DNA of 64,000 nt, from positions 36,943 through 100,942 of the forward strand of contig ONJB01000012.1 of the NCBI GenBank assembly GCA_900318015.1, in the 5' to 3' direction. The notes under the pieces are model-generated. The model did not search any database. It had not been told where the DNA came from and saw only the letters and a program-made list of their open reading frames with translations. How positions within the stretch are numbered: position 1 is the stretch's first letter; the number at the start of each line of letters is the position of its first letter. The position numbers were made by a program, and so were the translations under genes. Of this stretch, positions 40,199 to 51,637 are shown piece by piece. This stretch comes from an uncultured Bacteroidales bacterium (GTDB taxonomy: Bacteria > Bacteroidota > Bacteroidia > Bacteroidales > UBA932).

Positions 40199-42685
40199 TT
40201 AAGGTTCCAGTGCTTTGATGCTCTTGCGGTACCAGCCCCATTTGAGGCACTGCCGGAAGAGGAACGGTTCCAGGGAATAGGTGAGGAGGATCGTGGTGGC
40301 CATGCCGATCAGGGTGATGATCCCGATGGACCGGATGGACGGATGCCGCGCGAAGATGAGCGACAGCACCACGATGGCGAGCACGAGGGCGGAGAAGACG
40401 ATCGCCACCTTGTGGAATTCGAGCATTTCCCGCTGCCCGGTGCGCGCCTCCTTCAGGAGGCCCTCCATCACGAATATGCTGTAATCCACCCCGATTCCGA
40501 AGATGAAGGTGGAGATGACGATGTTGATCAGGTTGAACTCCAGGCCCAGGAGGGCCATCAGGCCCTGCAGGACATACCAGCTCAGGAACATGGGCAGGAA
40601 GGCCAGGAAGGCGGTAATCGGGTTCCGGAAAGCGATGAGGAGCACCAGGAGCACCAGCAGGGAAGAGATCCACTGGGTGGTATTGAAGTCGTCATGGACG
40701 ATTTCGACCATGTCGCGGCAATAGTAGAACGGCTCCAGGACCAGGGTGCTGGGTCCGGCCACCAGGGCGGCGGTAACGGTGTCGGCATCCTCCGGACGGA
40801 AGCCCACGGAAGTGAACACCATGTACCGGCCGCTGGCCTGCCGCTCGAGGTAATTGGACACCAATTCCGGCGGGAATACCTCCGCCTCGAACAGGTTTCC
40901 GGGTTCGTAATCGGCATCGACCAGGGCCTCGAAGGGATTGAACAGGGAGGCTTCCAGTCCGCAGTGACGGGCCGACGCGGCAATCTCGCGCCAAGCCTGC
41001 GTTTTCCGTTCCGGCGTCCAGAATGCCTTCCACGCGTCAATCCGCACCTGCTGGTCCCGTTCGGACCGGAACAGGAGGAAAGAAAGCGGGGAATAGCCCT
41101 TCACCAGGCCGAGCGCCGAGAGAGAATCCAGCCGCTGCTGCAGGAGGGAGTTGTATTCCAGGGCCTGGTCCAGGTCGTCGTCGGAGGCGGCGAAGTACAG
41201 GTCCATGTGCCCGCTGGCGTTTTTCTGGCTGTAGAGTTCCTGGCTCGCGGTCAGGAGGGGATTGTCATAGTCCAGGTTCCGGAGGTCGCTGTCGAACTTG
41301 ACCCGGTGGCTCAGCGCTACGCCCGCGACGATGACGACGCCGAGACCGGCGAGGATCCACTTGTTCCGGTCCCAGGGGATGTCGTTGATCTTGTCGATGG
41401 CATGGAACCCCTTGTACCGCTTGAACTTGACCTGCTCCGGCTTCATGAAGTGGGGCAGGAAGAACAGCGCGAAGAAGGTGTTGCCGATGAGGGCGAAGGT
41501 CGCGAACAGGCCGAAGTCCCGCAGCAGGTCGCTTTCCGTGAACAGCAGGCCCAGGAAGGCGCCCACCGTGGTGATGCAGCCCAGGGTGACGGGCGTGGAT
41601 TCCTCCCGCAGCATCTGCTCCACGTCCCCCACGTAGTAATGGTGGATCAGCACGTGCAGGCAGTAGCTGATGGCGACGCCCAGCACGATCGCGCCGAGGC
41701 CCAGGGCCATCAGGGACATGAATCCCTTGATCCAGTACATGCAGGCGAGGGCGAAGACCGACCCGTACAGGATCGGGACGACCTGCTGCCAGATGAAGGT
41801 CCAGCTGTGGAAACTCAGGAGCAGGATGACGAGGATGACGAGGAGGGACACGCCCACCGTCATCAGCAGGTCACCCTTGATGGTGCTGGCATTGGATACG
41901 CTGCCCAGCGGGGTGCCGTGCGCCAGGACGCGGGCCTCCGGATGGGCGGCCTCGAAGTCCTTGCGGGTCCGGTTCATGAGGCGGTAGAACTTCGTGCCGG
42001 CTCCCGAATCCATTGAATTGAATCCCGGCGACAGGAAGGCCAGGGCCACCGTCTTGTCAGGGCAGAAGAAGTGTCCTTCCTCGATGGTGTATCCGCCCAC
42101 GGAGCCGCCGTCGGAAGGCATGATTACCTCCAGGAGGATGTTCCGCAGTCCCAGCGGGTCCATGGTGACGAACTGGGTGGTTTCGCCGGTCTCGTCGGCC
42201 TCCAGCAGGGCTAGGTTCTCCTGCATGGCCGCTTCCACGGCGGCCGGCTCGAGCGCCGCCTCGAACGCGGCGTACAGGGAGGTGTCGATGAAGCAGGGCA
42301 GATGCTCGAAGGCGTAATCCACGGCTCCCAGCATGGTTCCCATGTCCAGCTGGTACAGGATGCCGGAGATATGATGCGAGGCGGAATCCCGCTGCAGCAG
42401 GGATTCGCAGTATTCGTCCATGTAGGCGGCCAGGGTGGCGGGATCTAACGGGCGGGCCGGATCGGCGGCGGTGACCTGGATGAACACCTTGTCCTTCAGG
42501 CCGATGTCGCTGAACGCCAGTTCGCTGTCCGTGCTGGAGCGGGGGAGGAGCTTGACGATGTCCTCCTCGTACCGCAGCCGGATGCCGAATGCCAGGAACA
42601 GCAGGAAACTGCCTGCCAGCAGCAGATACAAGGCGGTCTTGTGCCGCTGGAAAAAGCGATAAAGCGGTAGGAAAATCCGATGCAT
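40199..42685 (-). CDS. MMPL/RND-superfamily lipid exporter
   Basis: Inner-membrane proton-driven exporter of 828 residues with the duplicated MMPL layout: a first helix (about 18-36), a large periplasmic loop, five helices (about 275-425), a helix near 452, a second loop, and a final five-helix block containing GVDYSIFVMEGLL. The subfamily is typical of clusters that export aryl-polyene, hopanoid or other lipids. First gene of the operon; promoter at 42712. Likely exports the acylated product made by the downstream genes. Confidence 0.9.
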   Translation of the reverse strand: MHRIFLPLYRFFQRHKTALYLLLAGSFLLFLAFGIRLRYEEDIVKLLPRSSTDSELAFSDIGLKDKVFIQVTAADPARPLDPATLAAYMDEYCESLLQRDSASHHISGILYQLDMGTMLGAVDYAFEHLPCFIDTSLYAAFEAALEPAAVEAAMQENLALLEADETGETTQFVTMDPLGLRNILLEVIMPSDGGSVGGYTIEEGHFFCPDKTVALAFLSPGFNSMDSGAGTKFYRLMNRTRKDFEAAHPEARVLAHGTPLGSVSNASTIKGDLLMTVGVSLLVILVILLLSFHSWTFIWQQVVPILYGSVFALACMYWIKGFMSLMALGLGAIVLGVAISYCLHVLIHHYYVGDVEQMLREESTPVTLGCITTVGAFLGLLFTESDLLRDFGLFATFALIGNTFFALFFLPHFMKPEQVKFKRYKGFHAIDKINDIPWDRNKWILAGLGVVIVAGVALSHRVKFDSDLRNLDYDNPLLTASQELYSQKNASGHMDLYFAASDDDLDQALEYNSLLQQRLDSLSALGLVKGYSPLSFLLFRSERDQQVRIDAWKAFWTPERKTQAWREIAASARHCGLEASLFNPFEALVDADYEPGNLFEAEVFPPELVSNYLERQASGRYMVFTSVGFRPEDADTVTAALVAGPSTLVLEPFYYCRDMVEIVHDDFNTTQWISSLLVLLVLLIAFRNPITAFLAFLPMFLSWYVLQGLMALLGLEFNLINIVISTFIFGIGVDYSIFVMEGLLKEARTGQREMLEFHKVAIVFSALVLAIVVLSLIFARHPSIRSIGIITLIGMATTILLTYSLEPFLFRQCLKWGWYRKSIKALEP

Positions 42686-42711
42686 GCCCGTTGTTTAATC
42701 CTTAAATCTTC

Positions 42712-42719
42712 CAAAGATA
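42712..42719 (-). promoter_or_regulatory. -7 promoter box of the MMPL-FakA-FakB-GNAT-PlsX-ACP operon
   Basis: TATCTTTG on the minus strand, with a weak -33-like TTTC 19 bases further upstream. The leader to the start at 42685 is about 20 bases. Confidence 0.6.
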
Positions 42720-42763
42720 AGGTTAAATAACGAGAAAAGAAAATTTGCGTGCGTGCGTACGCG

Positions 42764-43677
42764 TTAGAAGCAGCTCCGCAGGACCTCGACCACGTTCGAC
42801 GACTTGCCCATCGTGTAGAAATGGACGGCGGGGACCCCGTGGGCGAGGAGGTCACGGCACTGGGCCGTGCACCATTCGACGCCCAGGCGGCGGACGGCTT
42901 CCTTGTCGTCACCCGCATCCTTGACCGCATCGGTCAGTTCGACGGGAATGTCGATGGAGAAAGACTCCGGCAGGAGATTCACCTGCCTGGCCGTGGTGAG
43001 GGGCTTGAGGCCCGGGATGATGGGCACGGTGATCCCGGCGGCGCGGCAATGGTCCACGAAGCGGTAGAAGACCGCATTGTCGAAGAACATCTGGGTGATG
43101 ATGCAGTCCGCCCCCGCATCGACCTTGCCTTTCAGGTGGAGGATGTCGGTTTCGGGGTTCGCGGCCTCGAAATGCTTCTCGGGATAGCCGCCGACGCCGA
43201 TGCAGAGGCCGGCGCCGCCGTCCATCCGGCGGATGGCGCGCACGAGTTCGTCGGCATGGGCATACCCGCCGGGAACGGGGTTGAAGCGCTTTTCACCGGC
43301 GAGGGAATCGCCCCGGAGGGCCATCACGTTGTCGATACCCAGGAAGTGGAAGTCCTGCACCAGCCATTCGATCTCCGCGGCGGTGTTCCCGGCGCAGATG
43401 ATGTGCGGGACCACTTCCACGTCATATCGGCCCTGGATGCTGCCGCATACGGCGACGGGGGATACCCGGCTGCGGACGACCTCGCGGAGGAAGGCGCCGT
43501 CGCCTTTCGGGGTGAACCGGACCTCGTCGCGATGGGTCGTGACATTGATATAGCGGGGCTTGAACTCCATCAGGGGGGCGATGCTCTCCAGGAGTTCGTC
43601 CTTGACGATGCCGCTCTGGGGCGGGATGATTTCCAGGGAGGGGAAAGGATGGCGGGCATCCAGGAAATCGGTGATTC

Positions 43678-43681
<4 letters not shown>
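42764..43681 (-). CDS. metF: 5,10-methylenetetrahydrofolate reductase
   Basis: FAD-dependent reduction of methylene-THF to methyl-THF, the methyl donor for MetH. About 305 residues with the TIM-barrel signatures LEIIPPQ (catalytic Glu region), INVTTHRDE, NVMALRGDSL, GVGGYPEKH, DCIITQMFFDN and VPIIPGLKPL. The start at 43681 overlaps the metH stop by four bases (ATGA), so the two enzymes are translationally coupled. Confidence 0.96.
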
Positions 43682-47160
<3,479 letters not shown>

Positions 47161-47169
47161 CCGTCCGGA

Positions 47170-47655
47170 CTAGTTGTTCTGCTGTTCCTGCTGGAACATC
47201 TTCCGGAAGGTGTAGGTCGTGATGGAGCTGCCGACCTCCTTGGTAATCACCAGTTTGTCCTTGGAAAGTTCCTGGACGTCATACGTACCGTAGACGTTCA
47301 TCACTTCCTTAAGCCCCTGCCGCAGGATGATGGGATCGTCGAAGGAAATCTGATGCTTCGTTTCATTGTAGGCATACCAGGAGAAGTCGACGTCGACATG
47401 GTCCAGGTCGAATCCGGTGAGCGCTCCCGTCTTGCCGAAGGCCATCCGGAGCTGGTTGAGGCACAGGTAGAAATGCTCGCTGGTGAAGTCGGTTACCCTT
47501 TCCGTCTGGCGGTTGACCGTTTTCGATTCGAGCTGCCAGATTCCATAGATGTTTCCGGACAGGTCGCCGGTGTTGGTGACTCCCTTGTCGCAGGAAGTGA
47601 AAACGAGGGCGGCGCAGGCCAGGAGGGAGGCCGCAAATGCTTTCATGGTTCTCAT
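47170..47655 (-). CDS. small lipoprotein, lipocalin-like, unknown function
   Basis: A 161-residue lipoprotein with lipobox VFTSC and a Gly-Ile-Trp-Gln start of the mature domain (YGIWQLESKTVN) resembling lipocalin-like Bacteroidota proteins. The rest alternates beta-strand-like segments (FYLCLNQLRMAFG, KLVITKEVGSSITTYTF). It is transcribed ahead of metH with a nine-base gap and shares its promoter. No link to methionine metabolism can be seen. A start at 47646 is equally possible. Confidence 0.75.
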   Translation of the reverse strand: MRTMKAFAASLLACAALVFTSCDKGVTNTGDLSGNIYGIWQLESKTVNRQTERVTDFTSEHFYLCLNQLRMAFGKTGALTGFDLDHVDVDFSWYAYNETKHQISFDDPIILRQGLKEVMNVYGTYDVQELSKDKLVITKEVGSSITTYTFRKMFQQEQQNN

Positions 47656-47676
47656 AACTAATACAGTTAACCGTTA

Positions 47677-47684
47677 CAAAGGTA
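47677..47684 (-). promoter_or_regulatory. -7 promoter box of the lipoprotein-metH-metF operon
   Basis: TACCTTTG on the minus strand, 21 bases before the start at 47655. The leader is too short for a riboswitch. Confidence 0.6.
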
Positions 47685-47883
47685 ACAATATTTCTGCATA
47701 AACCTTGCCACCCTGTCTTTTTTCGTGCGGAAGCCGGCACGCACCTTGCCCCGATGCCATCCCGAATGCCCTGTGACAATGGATTGCGCCAGCCGTCCTC
47801 CTGCCTCCCTTCCCCGCAACCCGCTTATCACCCTTCCCCGCTGCCATTCGCTACCCTTCCCCGCTGCCCACCCCCGCCACACA

Positions 47884-48041
47884 CCCAACCCGAAATTCGC
47901 AGAGCATGTCAATGTGCCCCTGGGGACGTTGGAATGCCTATTTCGATGCTCTGCCAGCCCAAATCGCCGGGCGGAGCATTGCGATGTGCCATTGATGGCC
48001 ACGCAAAGGTTTTTGCGATGCTCCGCGAATTTCGGGTTGGG
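47884..48041. repeat. double-hairpin repeat element, copy A (3' of the Y1 transposase)
   Basis: A 158-bp element bounded by a perfect 17-bp inverted repeat (CCCAACCCGAAATTCGC / its complement). Inside are two perfect 9-bp stems: GCAGAGCAT (47899) with ATGCTCTGC (47946), and GCGGAGCAT (47971) with ATGCTCCGC (48018). The whole can fold as an outer stem with two arms. It starts about 200 bases after the lipoprotein promoter; 47687-47883 holds nothing else I can identify. Confidence 0.9.
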
Positions 48042-48127
48042 CCCATGGAGGGCAGAAAACTACGAGTTGGGCCCATGGAAAGGTAGACAGGCTCGGGTTG
48101 GGTCTATGGGACAGGCTCGAGCTGGAC
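48036..48127 (+). repeat. degenerate 30-31-bp tandem repeat, about three units
   Basis: GTTGGG(C/T)C(C/T)ATGG recurs at 48036, 48066 and 48097, with shared ACAGGCTCG tails in the last two units. It runs from the end of repeat copy A to the stop codon of the transposase gene. Confidence 0.7.
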
Positions 48128-49093
48128 CTAGATCAGGTCTTTGACTTCATCATACACCAGGCCGCACAGGCGGACGATCTGTTTGATGGAACTATTGTAG
48201 CGGCCGCGAAGCGTGCGGGCCAGCCGAAACCGCTGGGCCGTATTGAGCCCTTTGACACTTTTGGCTCCGAACAGCTCCAGGCAGACTTCGTTTTTGTGCT
48301 GGCGCATTTCCTGCATGGGAATGGACAACAAGGAAATCGAACCGCCGCGGGAGTCCACGTCCTCCTCCCGGGTAATGGACAGAAAGTAATTGAAACCCTT
48401 GCAGGTCTTGAAGATTCGCTCCACGATTTCGTAAGCCACATACTCGCCGGGAAAGACGAGTGCCCCGACCATTCGGGGGCCATGGGAGGCCATCGCATCC
48501 TTCCGGGTGCGCAGGGCTTGCCGGTGCTGGACGATGCCCATCGGGCCTGCTGCTACCATAGTGTCCATCCATCGCGGCGAGCTCCAGTGACCGGGCCTCT
48601 TGAAATAGAGCGGACCGCTGGACCAGGGATAGTCGAGCGCGTTGAACATGATGCCGCCCACTGGAGCGTTCTTCACGGTGTAGCAAATGACGGTCTTCAG
48701 GTAAAAGTCGTCTTCCACCGGCTGGTGCCGGATGGGGACCCCGTCCAGCTTGTTGCTCTCGTGATGCGTGATGGAAATATACCACGAGGTCTGGCGGACA
48801 TATTCGTGCATGAACCGGTTGCACTCCTCGAAGGTCCCATACAGAATGAAGTGCAAATGCGTGTCCATCAAGGAGAAAGCCAGGATGACCACGTTGTGGC
48901 CTTGCACGACGACGAAGACACGGTTCATCCCCGCGATGAAGTCCTCGTCGTTTTCGAACATGGCATCGACAGCATTCCCGTCCGTGGAGAAATGCCAGCA
49001 GTTCTTGATTCTGATTTTCTGTCCCTTGACGAACGGGACGTTGAGCCCGAGATCGGCTTCGATCTGCGCGAGCAGTTTTTGGTCCAACTTCAT
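48128..49093 (-). CDS. REP-associated tyrosine (Y1/IS200-like) transposase
   Basis: Single-strand DNA transposase-like protein of 321 residues. The HUH metal motif is HLH at residues 79-81 in MDTHLHFILYG. A catalytic Tyr is expected in DDFYLKTVICYTVKNAP (Tyr131 or Tyr138). Such proteins mobilise or maintain short palindromic repeats and lack insertion-sequence ends of their own. It is about twice the length of enterobacterial RAYTs, with an extra C-terminal basic region (AQRFRLARTLRGRYNSSIKQIV). It lies exactly between repeat copies A (86 bases away) and B (118 bases away), its likely substrates. Confidence 0.85.
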   Translation of the reverse strand: MKLDQKLLAQIEADLGLNVPFVKGQKIRIKNCWHFSTDGNAVDAMFENDEDFIAGMNRVFVVVQGHNVVILAFSLMDTHLHFILYGTFEECNRFMHEYVRQTSWYISITHHESNKLDGVPIRHQPVEDDFYLKTVICYTVKNAPVGGIMFNALDYPWSSGPLYFKRPGHWSSPRWMDTMVAAGPMGIVQHRQALRTRKDAMASHGPRMVGALVFPGEYVAYEIVERIFKTCKGFNYFLSITREEDVDSRGGSISLLSIPMQEMRQHKNEVCLELFGAKSVKGLNTAQRFRLARTLRGRYNSSIKQIVRLCGLVYDEVKDLI

Positions 49094-49211
49094 CTTCGTA
49101 TCCGGCGCCGCTGATGGCTGCTCTTCCGCAAAGATAGGTCAAACCCTGTTCTTTTGCAACCTATCCGGGTCGAACCTTGTCACGTTCTGGCTTTTTTCGG
49201 TAAAGGACCCT

Positions 49212-49365
49212 CAACCCGAAATTCGCAGAGCATATCAATGATCCCCTGAAGCCCCTGTACGACCAATTCCGATGCTCTGCCAGCCCAAATTGTCGGGCGG
49301 AGCATCGCGATGTGCCATAGGAGCATGTGGGAAGGGTGCAGCGATGCTCCGCGAATTTCGGGATG
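49212..49365. repeat. double-hairpin repeat element, copy B (5' of the Y1 transposase)
   Basis: Same architecture as copy A. The outer inverted repeat CAACCCGAAATTCGC pairs with GCGAATTTCGGGATG (one mismatch). Inner stems are GCAGAGCAT (49225)/ATGCTCTGC (49272) and GCGGAGCAT (49297)/ATGCTCCGC (49344). Stems are conserved while loops differ from copy A. The rest of the 49094-49522 gap is the ior promoter region and otherwise empty. Confidence 0.9.
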
Positions 49366-49459
49366 GGCGAGGGACGTGATTGCCGGGCGGTGGGGTATGC
49401 GGCTACTGGTGGCGGGGGAGCGTGACGGCGGGCAGGTGGGCGGGTTTGTCGCTCGGAGT

Positions 49460-49491
49460 TTTGCAGATAAAAGGGGAATTCGTTATATTTG
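49460..49491 (+). promoter_or_regulatory. promoter of the ior operon, TTTG-N20-TATATTTG
   Basis: TTTG at 49460-49463 and TATATTTG at 49484-49491 with 20-base spacing, a full match to the Bacteroidota promoter. It fixes the iorA start at 49523; in-frame codons upstream of the promoter cannot be used. Confidence 0.75.
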
Positions 49492-49522
49492 CACTGGTTA
49501 TAGTTTAGATTGTATTCGAAGA

Positions 49523-51068
49523 ATGAAAGGTAAACGATTGCTGCTCGGTGACGAGGCGATTGCCTTGGGCGCCCTGCATGCCGGCCTCTCCGGCGTGTAC
49601 GCCTATCCCGGAACGCCCAGTACCGAAATCACGGAATTCATTCAGGGAGACGCCCTTGCGCGGGAGCGTGGGGTGCGGAGCCGTTGGTGCACGAATGAGA
49701 AAACGGCCATGGAGGCGGCCCTGGGCATGTCCTATGCCGGAAAGCGCGCCCTCGTGTGCATGAAACATGTGGGCATGAACGTCTGTGCCGATGCCTTCGT
49801 GAACGCCGGCATTACCGGCGTGAAAGGCGGCCTCGTGGTGGTCGCGGCGGACGATCCGTCCATGCATTCCTCCCAGAACGAACAGGACTCCCGCTTTTAC
49901 GGGAAGTTCGCCCTCATCCCGATTCTGGAACCTTCTGACCAACAGGAATGCTACGACCTGATGGCCGATGCCTTCCGCCTGTCGGAGGAAGTCCGGCTTC
50001 CGGTGCTCGTGCGGATGGTCACGCGGCTGGCCCATTCCCGGGCGGCCGTGGCGGTCGGGGAGCCCGGCCCGCAGAACGGCCTCGCCCCGGATTCCGAAAG
50101 GGGCCGCTGGGTCCTCCTGCCCGGCAACGCCAAGCGGCAGTATGCCGCCCTCGTGGCGAAGCAGGCGGAACTGCAGCAGCGCGCCCAGGATTCCGCGCAC
50201 AATGTGCTGGAAGAGAGAGGCTCGTCCCTCGGTGTCATCGCCTGCGGCATTGCCTATAACTATGTGCGGGAAGCCCTTCCGAAGGAAGTTTCCGTCCTGA
50301 AGGTTTCCCAATACCCGCTTCCGGAAAGCCTGGTCCGTGACCTGGCCGCCGCTTCCGAGGAGATCCTCGTCGTGGAGGACGGTCAGCCCTTCGTGGAGGA
50401 ACAGGTCCGCGGCCTGCTGGGACCGGAATATCCGGTCTCCGGCCGCCTGAACGGTCGCCTGCCCCGCACGGGCGAGCTCACTCCGGACAACGTCGCGGTT
50501 GCCCTCGGCGCGCCTGCCGGCGCCGTCCACGCTCCCGCCCACAGCCTCGCCCCGCGTCCCCCGCAGCTGTGCCAGGGATGCGGCCATCGCGATGTCTATA
50601 CCGCACTGAACCAGGTGCTGGCGGACTATCCCACGGCCCGCGTGTTCGGCGACATCGGCTGCTACACGCTGGGTGCCCTGCCGCCGTTCCGCGCCATCGA
50701 CTCCTGCGTGGACATGGGCGCTTCCATCACGATGGCGAAAGGCGCCGCGGACGCGGGCGTCCATCCCGCCGTCGCGGTGATCGGCGACTCCACCTTCACG
50801 CATTCCGGCATGACCAGCCTCCTGGATGCCGTCAATGACAATGCGGCCATCACCGTCATCCTGTCGGACAACCTCACTACGGCGATGACCGGCGGGCAGG
50901 ACTCCGCGGGCACGCACAAGTTCGAGGCCATCTGCCTCGCCCTGGGCGTGGAGCGCGAGCACCTGCACGTGGTCGTCCCGATACCAGGGCGTTTCCGTCA
51001 TCATCCCGCAGCGCGAGTGCATGCAGACGCTCGCCCGCAAGAACCGTCAAAAGAAAGCTGCGCAATGA
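49523..51068 (+). CDS. iorA: indolepyruvate ferredoxin oxidoreductase alpha subunit, frameshifted near its 3' end
   Basis: Alpha subunit of the TPP-dependent enzyme that oxidises arylpyruvates to aryl-acyl-CoA. The pyrimidine-binding domain opens with LLLGDEAIALGALHAGLSG, and the TPP-binding domain shows LCQGCGHRDVYTAL, GDIGCYTLGALPPF and GDSTFTHSGM. Around 50980-50990 the frame shifts. The expected end (QGVSVIIPQRECMQTL...KKAAQ) is encoded in another frame, with its TGA at 51066-51068. The in-frame reading runs on into iorB, so the sequence as given encodes one fused polypeptide (49523-51637). A deletion of some tens of bases is likely. No C-terminal ferredoxin domain is present. Confidence 0.9.
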
Positions 51069-51637
51069 AAACCGATATCAAATTAGCCGGCGTGGGCGGA
51101 CAGGGGATCCTGTCCATCGCCACGGTCATCGGCGAGGCCGCCACGAACGCCGGCCTGTACCTCAAGCAGGCGGAAGTCCATGGGATGAGCCAGCGGGGCG
51201 GGGACGTGCAGAGCGACCTCCGCCTGTCCACGGACCCCATCCACAGTGACCTGATTCCCCAGGGCGGCGCCGACCTGATCCTCTCGATGGAGCCCATGGA
51301 AGCGCTCCGCTATCTGCCGTATCTGGCACCGGAAGGGACGGTCGTAACCTCCTCCCGGCCTTTCGTGAACATTCCGGACTATCCCAGTGAAATCGCCCTG
51401 CAGGAAGAGCTGGACGCCCTTCCGCGGATGACCAAGATGGACATCGACGCGGTCGCGAAGGAGCTCATGGCCCCCCGGAGCGCGAACATGGTGCTCCTCG
51501 GGATGGCCGCCCGCCATCTCGCCATCCTCTCGCCGGACGACCTCCGGACGGCCATCCGCACGGTATTCGGCCGCAAGGGAGAGAAAGTCGTGGAAGACAA
51601 CCTGAAAGCATTTGACGCCGGTTATGAAGGTCTTTAG
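51065..51637 (+). CDS. iorB: indolepyruvate ferredoxin oxidoreductase beta subunit
   Basis: Gamma-type subunit of 2-oxoacid:ferredoxin oxidoreductases, 190 residues: IKLAGVGGQGILSIATVIGEAA, KQAEVHGMSQRGGDVQSDLR and an NMVLLGMAARH stretch. The ATG at 51065 overlaps the original iorA stop (ATGA), the usual coupling of this pair. Because of the upstream frameshift it is also in frame with the iorA start. With IorA it would convert indole-, phenyl- or hydroxyphenylpyruvate to the aryl-acetyl-CoA, reducing ferredoxin. Confidence 0.93.
   Translation: MKTDIKLAGVGGQGILSIATVIGEAATNAGLYLKQAEVHGMSQRGGDVQSDLRLSTDPIHSDLIPQGGADLILSMEPMEALRYLPYLAPEGTVVTSSRPFVNIPDYPSEIALQEELDALPRMTKMDIDAVAKELMAPRSANMVLLGMAARHLAILSPDDLRTAIRTVFGRKGEKVVEDNLKAFDAGYEGL

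Noticed and set aside
34818-42685. Aryl-polyene or flexirubin biosynthesis cluster, suggested by ACP, MMPL and LolA-like genes
   Set aside because: Ketosynthases, dehydratases and ammonia-lyase genes are missing; FakA, FakB and PlsX fit fatty-acid activation instead.
42750-42763. GCGTGCGTGCGTACGC-type sequence after metF as a terminator
   Set aside because: The stem is too short, lacks a T-run and may be a simple dinucleotide-type repeat.
47656-47690. Cobalamin or SAM riboswitch ahead of the metH operon
   Set aside because: The leader is only about 20 bases, and metH is preceded closely by the lipoprotein gene.
47884-49365. CRISPR array or integron attC sites
   Set aside because: There are two long elements with internal symmetry rather than short repeats with spacers, and no Cas or integron integrase genes.
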